DNA of 64,000 nt from Ochrobactrum sp. CGA5. GTDB lineage: Bacteria > Pseudomonadota > Alphaproteobacteria > Rhizobiales > Rhizobiaceae. The DNA lies in contig NZ_VCIG01000005.1 of the NCBI RefSeq assembly GCF_006345815.1, forward strand, positions 124,001-188,000. The letters are read 5' to 3'. The translations under genes were made by a program, and so were the position numbers. Under the pieces are notes generated by a model that saw only the letters and a list, made by a program, of their open reading frames with translations, did no database searches and was not told the origin of the DNA. Within the stretch, counting starts at the first letter, position 1. Each line of letters begins with the position of its first letter. Shown one piece after another: positions 15,224 through 24,686 of this stretch.

Positions 15224-17897
15224 GTCCAAGGATTTGATCGTCGTTGCCATGCCGCTTTATGGGCATGCGGCGCTGGCGCTCGAAGCGCTGGAGACAGTGC
15301 TGGCATCAGAAACGGTTTTCCGTACACAAATCGTGGTGTCTGTCGATGGCGATCCGCGCCGCGAAGTGTTCGACAGTCTGACGCTCTATGCGGCGGCCCA
15401 CGCCAATATTCACATCATCTTCGGGGAAAACGCAGGCCCCGGCGGCGCGCGCAATCGCGCTGTTGACTATATCCTCGAAGAAATGCCCGATGTGAAGGCG
15501 GTCTATTTCGTAGATGCCGATAATCGCGTACAGCCGCATACCCTCGATACGCTGTATCGAAAGTTACTGGCGTCGAATGCAGGCTGGGTTTACACGAATA
15601 TCGACACCTTTTCCGTCAATTGGCGGGCGCATTATGGCGACAGTTATTCGCGCCTGATCCACTGTATCACTGACAACATCTGTGATACCGGATCGATGAT
15701 TTCTGCGGATGTTTTCCGCAGTGGTGTCCGTTTCGATGATGACCGGCAGAACGGCTTTGAGGATTGGGAGTTCTGGCTCTCTGCGATTGAAGCGGGTTTT
15801 GTCGGCACGCCTTGTCACGACACAGGATTCGAATATCGCCTGCGTGCGGAGAGCCGTTTCAAGGAAGCGAACCGCGACCGCTCTGGCTCGATCAGCTTCC
15901 TGCGTAAGCGACACAAGGCGTTGTTCAGACGCCCGACGCTGGTTGGCTTTGAGCACGAGGAATGTCCGCGCTATGGCGTAATCCGCGCAGGCGAGGGGAC
16001 GGTCAGTCTTTTCGCCGACCTTAGTCTTGGCACCACAGACCTTAAATTTGATGATGCTATCCGTGCATTTTGGGGCAGTGTCTCTGAACCGGATAATTTT
16101 CACTTTCCACCGTTTCTCGCTTCTTCCAACACAGAAACACTGAAGCTGCTGGCGCGCTCACGGCTGTTACCAAATATCCTGTCACGGCTGGAAAAGCTGG
16201 CGGAACAGGCGAACATCGTCTTTGTGGAACTTACAAATGTCGAAGACGAACGGCGCATTGATACCGAGATCATGCCCTCAGGCACGCGCCAGCCTCATGC
16301 CGATCTGATTTTCGTTTCGACGAAACTGATCCAGGAAATCATTGAGAACGATGCGCTGGATTGGTTCGCGTCTTTGGGCACGCAGCAGTTGTGGCCTACA
16401 TCGGCGCGGATGAAGGTACGCTTCCCGTTTCCGCGGGTGCGCCAGCGCCGGGCCTTGTCACGGCCTGAGCAGTCGATGCTTAACTTGGTAACATCGATTG
16501 CGACGAGCCCGCTGAAGCAAAGTGCGGCCATGCGTTGGACGTGGCGTCCGCGCCGACTGCCTGCACTATCCGAAATGTATCTGGTGCTGCGCAACGAACT
16601 TGGCGGCGGTCCCGTTTTGCCGCTTGCACACAATGCAGCGAGAAAAAAGACGGCTGCCGTTCTGGTGCCGAACGCTTCGTTCGGTGGGGCCGAAAAGGTC
16701 GCCTATGCTGCTGGGCGGGAATTGAAGAACCAAGGGTTTGAAACTCATCTTTTTGTGCTGGGAAACGAGCGTATGGACGTGCTCGACGAGTTCGACCAGT
16801 CCTTCGATTATCTGCACTTCTGGAAGGATGGTATCCCGGCCTGGGGTGATACGAATCGTTTTCTAGGGCAGGATTTCATCACCGAGGATCACCCGCTCGA
16901 CTGGAGCATCCTGCGTGGCCAACTTTCAGGCTTCGATCTTGTCGTGAACAACCACGTCATGGCCGCTCATCCTTTGATGGGGAAACTCCGTTCGGAGGGC
17001 ACGCGCACCGCGTGTTATCTGCATGTCGTGGATGAAACGGTCTTCCGAAGACAGGCCGGTCAGCCCTATGCGGCAATCGCCTTCGAGCACGCCTATGACG
17101 CTTTTCTCACCTGTTCGGATCAACTGAAAATTTATCTGCACAGCTTTGGTGTGCCGTATGAAAAAGTGTTCTCGGTGCCAAACGGAGCCAGTTTTTCAAT
17201 CGATCCAAAACTGCGTATGCAGGTCGCTGCTGTGCGGCAGCAGGGCCGTAAGGGCGAGCCGATACGCATCCTCTATATGGGGCGACTGGACCGTCAGAAG
17301 GGTATCGATCGGTTGCACGATGCAATCGTCAAGCTGAAAGAACAGGGTATTCCGTTCGAGGCGCAGGCCATCGGGGGAGAAATCCTTTCCGACGATCCAA
17401 GCGCCTCGTGGATGACGCGCCTGAAGGAGGCGGGCGTCAAGGTCTCGCCGCCAGTCTTTGACGGTAAGGACATTGCGAACCATCTCGCATGGGCTGATGT
17501 GCTCCTGATGCCGTCACGCTGGGAAGGTGCGCCATTGATGATTGCCGAAGCGCAGCAGCTTGGCTGCGTGCCGGTTGCTACAGCCGTTGGCGCTGTTGAC
17601 GAGCTCATCAACCACGGTCGCGATGGAATCCTGATCCGCAACGGCAATGATGCGCAGATTGTGTCCGACATGACGCGGATACTGACCATTCTCGCACAGG
17701 ATCGCGAAGCTTTGATGCGAACCGCTGAAGGCGCACTTGCCTCCGCTGCTCATCGCACATGGAGCTCGGCTTTCTCCGAATTTACCGATTGGGCGAACGA
17801 AATACGGCCCACTTATCCCAAATCCCGGTCTTCCCAGCCGGACGTTGCAGACGCTGCCAGCGCGATTGCCGCTCTACCCAGCAGTGCAGTTGCCTGA
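15213..17897 (+). CDS. bifunctional GT2-GT4 glycosyltransferase fusion
   Basis: This 894-aa protein joins two complete transferases. Residues 1-240 form a GT2 domain: LIVVAMPLYGHAALALEALE, GGARNRAVDYI, the D-x-D-like FVDADNRV near 108, and an acceptor ED motif GFEDWEFW near 186. Residues 240-480 are a poorly conserved linker. Residues 485-870 form a GT4 domain: VLVPNASFGGAEKVAYAAG, ILYMGRLDRQKGIDRL near 690 and RWEGAPLMIAEAQQLGCVPVA near 770. It overlaps the preceding gene and precedes the pyruvyltransferases by 21 nt. Such a fusion would add two successive sugars to one growing chain. Substrates are unknown. Confidence 0.9.
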   Translation: MYDRSKDLIVVAMPLYGHAALALEALETVLASETVFRTQIVVSVDGDPRREVFDSLTLYAAAHANIHIIFGENAGPGGARNRAVDYILEEMPDVKAVYFVDADNRVQPHTLDTLYRKLLASNAGWVYTNIDTFSVNWRAHYGDSYSRLIHCITDNICDTGSMISADVFRSGVRFDDDRQNGFEDWEFWLSAIEAGFVGTPCHDTGFEYRLRAESRFKEANRDRSGSISFLRKRHKALFRRPTLVGFEHEECPRYGVIRAGEGTVSLFADLSLGTTDLKFDDAIRAFWGSVSEPDNFHFPPFLASSNTETLKLLARSRLLPNILSRLEKLAEQANIVFVELTNVEDERRIDTEIMPSGTRQPHADLIFVSTKLIQEIIENDALDWFASLGTQQLWPTSARMKVRFPFPRVRQRRALSRPEQSMLNLVTSIATSPLKQSAAMRWTWRPRRLPALSEMYLVLRNELGGGPVLPLAHNAARKKTAAVLVPNASFGGAEKVAYAAGRELKNQGFETHLFVLGNERMDVLDEFDQSFDYLHFWKDGIPAWGDTNRFLGQDFITEDHPLDWSILRGQLSGFDLVVNNHVMAAHPLMGKLRSEGTRTACYLHVVDETVFRRQAGQPYAAIAFEHAYDAFLTCSDQLKIYLHSFGVPYEKVFSVPNGASFSIDPKLRMQVAAVRQQGRKGEPIRILYMGRLDRQKGIDRLHDAIVKLKEQGIPFEAQAIGGEILSDDPSASWMTRLKEAGVKVSPPVFDGKDIANHLAWADVLLMPSRWEGAPLMIAEAQQLGCVPVATAVGAVDELINHGRDGILIRNGNDAQIVSDMTRILTILAQDREALMRTAEGALASAAHRTWSSAFSEFTDWANEIRPTYPKSRSSQPDVADAASAIAALPSSAVA

Positions 17898-17918
17898 TTA
17901 TACCAGAAAGGTCGACCT

Positions 17919-19112
17919 ATGAGCCGCCCAACCAACCCAAGAATCCTCGTTACAGGCATTCCGAGTCATCTGACGCGCCTTATCCAGCGTGCGGACAAAG
18001 CACAGATCCATTACTCAGAAAAACAGCGCGATTCAGAGTCCAGGGATAATTTCATCCAGGAGCTGAAGAACATCAGCAATACTGGCAATTACCTGATCGG
18101 GGAAGGTGCGATGACGGCGCTTCTGCCGACAGCCAAGCACATTCCGTTCTGGCATCTATACAATTGCGTGAATAATGGAACAGGTCTCGAAGAGATCAAC
18201 AGGGAATTCGATATCTGCGTCTTCACTTGCGCAAACCTTCTGCGCAAAGGCTTGTCGGCAGATGCCGAAGCGCTTGTTCTATCCAAACTTGATATGCCGG
18301 TTGTAATGCTCGGCATTGGCATACAAAACCGTCCCGACATTGAAGGCGAAGACGGTCTGCCAGCAGGCACAAAGAGGCTTCTGGACGTCCTGAAAGGCCG
18401 TGAACATTATTTCCTCACGCGCGGTGAAAACGCAGCCGGATATCTACGCGATCAGGGCTTTTCCTATGTCCGCCCGGTTGGTTGTCCGTCGCTCTATTTC
18501 CGCCCGGACAATATGCGCAAAGCGATCAGCCGCTTGCGGAATGTTAAAGTAGGCGAGGGACGTACTGTCTTTACCGGCTATATGGGTGCGGAACTTGAAA
18601 CCATCGGCGATATGAACGCGCTCGGTTCCGATGATGGCCGTTCGGCCTATGTTGTTCAGGATGAACTTCTGCATTTCGATATGCAGCTCGAACCCGATGC
18701 CAACGGCCGGGCTTACGATTCCACGACAGGAGAACTTGTCGGTCCACTGACCTATAAGGGGTCGGGCGATCTCAAGAAGAAGATCAGCGTTCACGCATTC
18801 CTCGATACCAATCAATGGCGCGCCTGGTGCTCGACCATGGATTTCTCATTCGGTCGTCGCTTCCACGGCAACATCATTTCCATGCAGGCTGGTGTGCCGA
18901 GCCTGATGGTCGCCGTCGATGATCGTATGCGCGAGATGTTGAATTTCTCTGGCTTGCCGAAAATTGATGCCCTTGATCTCAATGCCGCCAATGACCGGCT
19001 GGCCTTTGTAAGCGACCACATCGCGGGGATGAATATTCCCGAGGTCATTGAAAACTACTCGGCGCGAGAACGCAACTTTCGAAGCGTGCTTTCAGAAATC
19101 GGCATTGGTTAA
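17919..19112 (+). CDS. polysaccharide pyruvyltransferase family protein, copy 1
   Basis: This 397-aa protein matches the polysaccharide pyruvyltransferase (CsaB/WcaK-like) family. It has NTGNYLIGEGA near residue 51, a VVMLGIGIQNR strand near 128 and the conserved C-terminal block RRFHGNIISMQAGVPSLMVAVDD near 308. These enzymes use phosphoenolpyruvate to place ketal pyruvate on sugars. It is followed by a paralogue with the same layout, so the pair probably modifies two different residues or arose by recent duplication. It has no signal peptide and acts in the cytoplasm. Confidence 0.85.
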   Translation: MSRPTNPRILVTGIPSHLTRLIQRADKAQIHYSEKQRDSESRDNFIQELKNISNTGNYLIGEGAMTALLPTAKHIPFWHLYNCVNNGTGLEEINREFDICVFTCANLLRKGLSADAEALVLSKLDMPVVMLGIGIQNRPDIEGEDGLPAGTKRLLDVLKGREHYFLTRGENAAGYLRDQGFSYVRPVGCPSLYFRPDNMRKAISRLRNVKVGEGRTVFTGYMGAELETIGDMNALGSDDGRSAYVVQDELLHFDMQLEPDANGRAYDSTTGELVGPLTYKGSGDLKKKISVHAFLDTNQWRAWCSTMDFSFGRRFHGNIISMQAGVPSLMVAVDDRMREMLNFSGLPKIDALDLNAANDRLAFVSDHIAGMNIPEVIENYSARERNFRSVLSEIGIG

Positions 19113-19160
19113 TCTGGAGCCCTTCCACCCCTTTCTTAATTCCAGCGAAGATGGATCACC

Positions 19161-20336
19161 ATGCGCATAATGATCACCGGCATTCCGTCATACTTGATGC
19201 GGACCGTCGAAAGTGTTTCGGGGGCGAGTGTTAAGCATCGCCCCTATTTCGAGCCCATCCGTACGAAGAAGGATGTGATCGATCAGGTCAAAAAGATTGC
19301 CAATACCGGCAATTATCTCATTGGCGAGGGCGCTGCCAACGCCGTTCGTGGCCATGACGTGACCTATGTTCCGTTCTGGCATCTGGCCAACAGTCTAAAC
19401 TCGCCTGAAACCTACGCTCAACTCAACGAAAGCTTCGATCTCTGTCTGTTCGCTTCGGCCAATCTGCTGCGTCCAGGCTATGCTGCGACAACGGAATCCT
19501 TCGTCTTTGAAAAGCTGAACATGCCGATTGTGGTTATGGGCATTGGCATTCAGAAGAAGGAAAATCTGAAAGCGGAGCTGCCGGAGGGGACGCGTAGGTT
19601 CCTCGAAATTTTGCGGCGCAAAGAGAGTTTTTTCCTGACGCGCGGGCATTTTACGGAGGAGTTTCTTAAAGACGCCGGCATGAAATACGTGCGTTCGACA
19701 GGGTGTCCATCGCTCTACTACGCACCTGAGCAGATGAAGCGCTCTTTGACCCGGCTTGCCGATCCCACGCTTGCCGATGCGCAGAAGATTTCCTTCGGCG
19801 GTTATCTCGGTAGCGTTGCTGACACTATAGTCGATGCACATGCGCTGCTCGAAAAGGACAGCGTTGCGAGCTACGTCATTCAGGACGAAGTCATCGTCTA
19901 CAACATGAATATGGCGGGGGAAGACCATTCCGAAGCCTATGATCAAGCCGCAAGCCGCATCACAGCACCTGTCGATTACAAGCATAAGGAAAAATGGCAG
20001 CGTAAGAACGAATTGCTGGTATTCTTCGACACGCACAAATGGCGTAGCTGGATTTCGAGCCAGGATTTCGGCCTGAGTCGACGCTTCCATGGCACAATTA
20101 TTGGCATGCAGTCAGGTGTTCCGGGCCTGATGATTGCAGTCGATGATCGCATGCGCGAGATGCTCGGCTTTATAGGCTTCCCGCATATCGAGGCGAGCGT
20201 CTGGAATCGTGAACCTCAGAAAAAAGCTTATCTGCGTGACTTTCTATCCAGGATTGATGTGCCTGCGGCCATCAATCGCTATTCGGAATGCGAAGCCAAT
20301 TTCAACGGCGCGCTGAAGGATATCGGTATCCGATAA
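19161..20336 (+). CDS. polysaccharide pyruvyltransferase family protein, copy 2
   Basis: This 391-aa paralogue of the preceding gene shares MRIMITGIPSYLMR at the start, NTGNYLIGEGA near residue 50, VVMGIGIQKKE near 128 and RRFHGTIIGMQSGVPGLMIAVDD near 310. The pair is colinear throughout but clearly diverged. It starts 48 nt after copy 1, and its TAA stop overlaps the ATG of the exported glycosidase by one base. It probably transfers pyruvate, or a related enolpyruvyl group, to a sugar of the same polysaccharide. Confidence 0.85.
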   Translation: MRIMITGIPSYLMRTVESVSGASVKHRPYFEPIRTKKDVIDQVKKIANTGNYLIGEGAANAVRGHDVTYVPFWHLANSLNSPETYAQLNESFDLCLFASANLLRPGYAATTESFVFEKLNMPIVVMGIGIQKKENLKAELPEGTRRFLEILRRKESFFLTRGHFTEEFLKDAGMKYVRSTGCPSLYYAPEQMKRSLTRLADPTLADAQKISFGGYLGSVADTIVDAHALLEKDSVASYVIQDEVIVYNMNMAGEDHSEAYDQAASRITAPVDYKHKEKWQRKNELLVFFDTHKWRSWISSQDFGLSRRFHGTIIGMQSGVPGLMIAVDDRMREMLGFIGFPHIEASVWNREPQKKAYLRDFLSRIDVPAAINRYSECEANFNGALKDIGIR

Positions 20337-21439
20337 TGAAGAACTGCAAAAGCATGGGGGCGAGGACACAGGCAATTGCGGCTTTGGTCGGCACCGCCTT
20401 GCTGGCCATCACGCCAGTTGGCGCCCTGGCGGATCCGCGCTTCGGTGTCAATCGGGTCAATATGGCCTGGTTGCCTGCGGCTGAGCGCGAGCAGATTTTG
20501 GACCAGATGGTTCAGAACGGTGTGGTGGCCGTGCGGCTGTCGCTCACACGCCCGCTTGATCAAAGTATCGATGCCGTGCGTCTTGCTCATAAGAAGGGCC
20601 TGGCCATCCTGCTCGAAGTGTCGCTTAACAACGCAGACTTCTATCCAGAAGGGACAAAGCCTCGGTCCGGGCGCGGGCGAATTTGGGATATGTATCGGCT
20701 TTCGGACATATCTCCAGAGCACTTTCAACAGGCGGTTGCAGATGCATTGCAGAAAATCGATATACTGGGGGTGCCTTTGGTGGCGGTTGAACCGGGAAAC
20801 GAGATCAACTGGGGCGCCTATAATGGTGATCTCGCCGTTTTGCCCAGAGAGAAGATGAAGACCGCACGTTCTTTAACTGAGATGGAGGGGCTTCCTCTGA
20901 TCGAAAAAGGCGCGGAGAAATACGTAGAACTTTTGCGCATTGTCCGGGCAGAGTTGGCGAAAACCAGGCATAGCGTCAAGGCAAAGGTGGTATCGGCTGG
21001 ACTGTCCGATATTCCTTTCATCGATGCTGACCGGCGTGGGATAGACACTGTCGATCCCGCAGTTTTTACTGATCTTCTCAAGAAATATGGTCTAAACGAC
21101 GTTGCTGACGGCTACGGCATTCATATTTATCCAGGCAGTAACGGTACACGTGCCGCGCGGGCAAAGCACGTAAGCAAGGCGCTTTCTTTCTGCGGTGGCC
21201 CAGACGGTAAGCCTTGCTGGGTAACGGAATGGGGCTTTGCCAATACATCAAAAGCCTGTCCGACAAATGACGATAATCGCGAACAACTGGTCCAGAAAGC
21301 GCGAGACCGCTTCCGTCAGATGATGGCCAGTGGCCAGATTGCAGCCGCTTATTATTTTGATTGGGATGCAAGCACTTACGGTGTGTGGCGATGCGGATCG
21401 CTTACGTCCGCCGGCAAGGCTGCAACGGTGACGCAATGA
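20336..21439 (+). CDS. exported clan GH-A (TIM-barrel) glycoside hydrolase
   Basis: I choose ATG 20336, which overlaps the preceding stop (TAATG) and gives 367 aa with a clean signal peptide (residues 1-32, ending GALA-DPRFG). The mature part has the hallmarks of a clan GH-A glycosidase: a strand-4 motif VEPGNEINW with the acid/base candidate Glu156, and a strand-7 motif WVTEWGF with the nucleophile candidate Glu298, about 140 residues apart. It would act in the periplasm or outside on a polysaccharide, perhaps as a length-trimming or release hydrolase for the polymer made by this operon. The exact GH family is not certain. Confidence 0.8.
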   Translation: MKNCKSMGARTQAIAALVGTALLAITPVGALADPRFGVNRVNMAWLPAAEREQILDQMVQNGVVAVRLSLTRPLDQSIDAVRLAHKKGLAILLEVSLNNADFYPEGTKPRSGRGRIWDMYRLSDISPEHFQQAVADALQKIDILGVPLVAVEPGNEINWGAYNGDLAVLPREKMKTARSLTEMEGLPLIEKGAEKYVELLRIVRAELAKTRHSVKAKVVSAGLSDIPFIDADRRGIDTVDPAVFTDLLKKYGLNDVADGYGIHIYPGSNGTRAARAKHVSKALSFCGGPDGKPCWVTEWGFANTSKACPTNDDNREQLVQKARDRFRQMMASGQIAAAYYFDWDASTYGVWRCGSLTSAGKAATVTQ

Positions 21440-22584
21440 AACTGAAGACCGTAATTATTGGCGGCTCGAACACCGTCATGCTGCCTGGTTATTTGCCTAC
21501 ACTTTTATCGACGATGGCAAAACGTGGGGTGGAACTCGAGGTCGTTGCTGATCTTGCTGTGGGCGGCACGACAAGCGCGCTTGGCCTTTATCAACTTAAA
21601 CAGTTTGAACAACTCGAGGATTGCGAGCTGCTACTGATCGAATATGCGATCAACGATGCTTTCGTTTATGGCGATGAACGGCGTCCCTTTCGCCACTGGG
21701 CACGGTTTTACGAAGGGATCATTCGTTACGCACTCGAACGCAATCCAAACTTGCGGATTGCGACGCTCGTATTCGGAGCACGCAATGGTTCATTTCTGAA
21801 TTCGGTTCCTTCGATCGATGCAGGTATCAATTATATCTCGCAATGGTATGGAACGATCTCCGTCGATGTCTCGCGAATGCTGATGCAGCAGTATGGCCGT
21901 GATGTCGTGAGTGATCCGGCTTTCTATCTCGACCAGGGCCATTATGCGCGACCTGTTTCAACAACCATCGTTGCGAATTTGATTGCAGAGATTCTCGAGC
22001 CAGCCTTGTCTGTTCAGCATCGTCCAAAGGGGCTGCCATTCGCCATCGATCCCGATCATTTTGCTAGTGCGCGCGCCTTAAGCGGCGAGCAACTTTGCAA
22101 ACGACTGGGCCGCGTTCCGGTCCAATACAGCAATCGCCGATTCTCGATTTCCGCGCTCGATCTTGGTTCAGACCGAATGCGCTTTGAGGTTGGTAATGGG
22201 CAGCTGCTGGCGCTTGGCTATGTCTGCGATCCGCGCATTCCGCCACTTGATGTGACAATGGGTGGAGAGGTGCATCGCGCCGCAATGATGAAGGGTGGCG
22301 TGCGCGACGGAACCTACAAGTTCCTCGTTTCGATGCTGAGTTTCGAGTTTCTTTACGGGACCAAATTGCTGGAGGCCCGCGGAAATGTAGCACTTACTCT
22401 ATCCGGTGGTGAGGAGGGCGTGGAACACAGGCTGCATGTTCCCAAAGACAGTGCCCATCACGAAGAACTGCCTGCCGAACCAGTACTTCCGATCACCGGC
22501 ATTTTGTTCTCCGGCAATTTGAAAGTCATGTCGCTGGAGAAGAAAGCTGCGGTAGACGCCGTATTATCGGAAGCTGCTCAATAG
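21436..22584 (+). CDS. SGNH/GDSL-type hydrolase or acyltransferase
   Basis: ATG 21436 overlaps the glycosidase stop by 4 nt (ATGA) and gives 382 aa beginning MKLKTVIIGGSN. The SGNH signature is visible: nucleophile Ser11 in GGSN, the oxyanion Asn73-Asp74 in YAINDAF, and the Asp166/His169 pair in LDQGHYARP. Residues about 220-375 form an extra beta-rich domain of unknown role. No signal peptide is seen, so it would act in the cytoplasm. It may add or remove acyl groups on polysaccharide units. It ends 4 nt from the convergent pbpC gene. Confidence 0.78.
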   Translation: MKLKTVIIGGSNTVMLPGYLPTLLSTMAKRGVELEVVADLAVGGTTSALGLYQLKQFEQLEDCELLLIEYAINDAFVYGDERRPFRHWARFYEGIIRYALERNPNLRIATLVFGARNGSFLNSVPSIDAGINYISQWYGTISVDVSRMLMQQYGRDVVSDPAFYLDQGHYARPVSTTIVANLIAEILEPALSVQHRPKGLPFAIDPDHFASARALSGEQLCKRLGRVPVQYSNRRFSISALDLGSDRMRFEVGNGQLLALGYVCDPRIPPLDVTMGGEVHRAAMMKGGVRDGTYKFLVSMLSFEFLYGTKLLEARGNVALTLSGGEEGVEHRLHVPKDSAHHEELPAEPVLPITGILFSGNLKVMSLEKKAAVDAVLSEAAQ

Positions 22585-22588
22585 GCTG

Positions 22589-24673
22589 TTATTCAACAAA
22601 AATCTTGACGCTCGCGGCTCGCCCGGCAGCATCAACCACAGTCAATGTTGAATAGCCGGTTCCATCCGGTTGCCAGCTTGTTGTCCGCCGCCGCTCAATT
22701 TCAGCAATCGGTTTGCCATTGGCAAGCCAGCGAAACGGTGCGCGCCCACCTTGCAATTTCAACACCAGCGGCGATGCATTGTCGGTCAAGGCTTTGAGTT
22801 CGACATGTGCGCCGTCGGGCGGAAACACGATACGTGGCGCAGGCTCAATCGAGGCCTTGAGGACAGGTAGAGGATCGCTTGCAGACGAAAAGCGTATCTG
22901 CGTCACCGGAAGATCGACGCGTGCCGTGCGAAACGCGCCGCTCGGCGCACGAGGCAATGGGACCGAAGCAACGCCTGAACGCACAAAGGCTTCAAACAAA
23001 ATGGGTGCCGTTGAGACATAGCCCGCAAGCCCCGGTACTGAACCGCCATCGGCGCGACCGACCCAGACACCCAGCACATAGCGACCATCATAGCCAATCG
23101 ACCATGCATCGCGATAGCCGTAAGACGTACCGGTCTTGTAAGCGAGGCCGAGGCGTTTCGCGCCTTGCGGCGGCACGACACCCGCCAGAATATCGCCGAC
23201 CTGCCAAGAAGCCTGCTCACTGAGAATAGGGCCAGAGGGTTGTACAGGCTCGAAGCTTTCGGTGCCGTCGCGAAGTGCTGCACCGCGACCGCCATTGGCA
23301 AGCCCGGTATAAAGCTGCACCAGATCGCGCAAGCTGATGCCTGCACCGCCAAGTCCGATGGCAAGCCCCGGCACTTCACCTTTCGGCAGTTGCAGACTAA
23401 CCGCCGCCTGACGAATGCGCGTTGTCAGCCGCGCCGGACCAACCGCATCAAGCAGGTTGATGGTCGGCACATTGAGCGACATTTGCAGCGCCTGGCGAAT
23501 ACTGACATCCCCCTGATAGCTCATATCGAAATTACGCGGACGATAGCCTGCAAAATCCTGCGGGCGATCCTCAATGATGGTTTCCTGCGCAATTAGTCCT
23601 TGCTCGAAGGCTAGCCCATAGATGAATGGTTTGAGCGTTGAGCCGGGCGAACGCACGGCGCGGGTCATATCGATCCAACCCTGCCGCTTGCCATCGAAGT
23701 AATCAGCGGAGCCGACTTCGCCTAAGATATTCCCGTTGCGGCTGTCGGCTAACACCATTGCAACAGAGACTTTTGGGCCCAGCTTGGTGGCAGCTTCGCG
23801 CGCCACAACTTCAAGCCCAGCCTGCACCGACTTTTTAAGCGTCAGATGATGCCGGGCCTCGGTCGGTGCTCGTTTCAATGCGAGATCGGCAAAGTGAGCG
23901 GCCAATGAAGGCAAGGGATGGCGCGTAGCGGATATGCGCTCACGCGATGCACGTTCGGCTTCTTCAGTTGTGAGCACATCAGACGCTACCATGCGTTTTA
24001 ACACCCGATCACGCGCCGCGACCGCATTGCTCTGCTCACGATCAGGGCGGCGACGTTCTGGCAATTGCGGCAAAGCCACAAGCAATGCCGCTTCCGATGT
24101 CGTAAGACGCAGCGGCTCCTTGTCAAAATAGGCAAGCGAGGCTGCACGCACGCCCTCCAGATTGCCACCATAGGGCGCAAGTGTCAGATAGCGTTCGAGA
24201 ATTTCAGACTTGCTCAGCCGCCGTTCGATTTGGATCGCCCGCGCCAACTGCCGGAACTTGGAGCCGAAGCTGCGACTTTCGCGGGGTTCGGTAAGACGAG
24301 CAAGTTGCATGGAAAGCGTCGAGCCGCCTGAGACAATGCGTCCATTGCCAGCGAGCTGTCTTGCAGCACGCAGCAGCGCCCAGAAATCAATGCCGCCATG
24401 ATCGTAAAAACGCTTATCCTCATAAGCGATCAGCATTTTTACGAATTTCGGATCAACATCCTCAATCCGCGTATTTAAACGCCAATACCCGCCCGGCGTT
24501 GCATAGGCACGCAGCAATGCGCCGTCACGATCCATTACCTCGGTGGAAACGGTCAGCCGTTCCGGCAAAGGCGGGGGATAGGCACGGTCGAGCCAGTTAA
24601 GCCCGACCACGCATAAAGCTGCGATGCTGAGAGAAGCAGCACCGCCAATCGCTAGTTTCCAGCGCCTTTTCAT
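22589..24673 (-). CDS. pbpC: penicillin-binding protein 1C
   Basis: This 694-aa bifunctional peptidoglycan synthase is anchored by helix 7-27. The transglycosylase domain has Glu85 in EDKRFYDHGG and GGSTLSMQLARL. The transpeptidase-like domain has the SxxK box in RSPGSTLKPF near residue 343, SLN near 399 and KTGTSYG near 513. The last 90 residues match the PBP1C C-terminal domain. It lies 13 nt after the alpha-2-macroglobulin gene on the same strand, the arrangement known from pbpC/yfhM pairs. Confidence 0.95.
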   Translation of the reverse strand: MKRRWKLAIGGAASLSIAALCVVGLNWLDRAYPPPLPERLTVSTEVMDRDGALLRAYATPGGYWRLNTRIEDVDPKFVKMLIAYEDKRFYDHGGIDFWALLRAARQLAGNGRIVSGGSTLSMQLARLTEPRESRSFGSKFRQLARAIQIERRLSKSEILERYLTLAPYGGNLEGVRAASLAYFDKEPLRLTTSEAALLVALPQLPERRRPDREQSNAVAARDRVLKRMVASDVLTTEEAERASRERISATRHPLPSLAAHFADLALKRAPTEARHHLTLKKSVQAGLEVVAREAATKLGPKVSVAMVLADSRNGNILGEVGSADYFDGKRQGWIDMTRAVRSPGSTLKPFIYGLAFEQGLIAQETIIEDRPQDFAGYRPRNFDMSYQGDVSIRQALQMSLNVPTINLLDAVGPARLTTRIRQAAVSLQLPKGEVPGLAIGLGGAGISLRDLVQLYTGLANGGRGAALRDGTESFEPVQPSGPILSEQASWQVGDILAGVVPPQGAKRLGLAYKTGTSYGYRDAWSIGYDGRYVLGVWVGRADGGSVPGLAGYVSTAPILFEAFVRSGVASVPLPRAPSGAFRTARVDLPVTQIRFSSASDPLPVLKASIEPAPRIVFPPDGAHVELKALTDNASPLVLKLQGGRAPFRWLANGKPIAEIERRRTTSWQPDGTGYSTLTVVDAAGRAASVKIFVE

Positions 24674-24686
24674 CTTTTTGGCCGCG

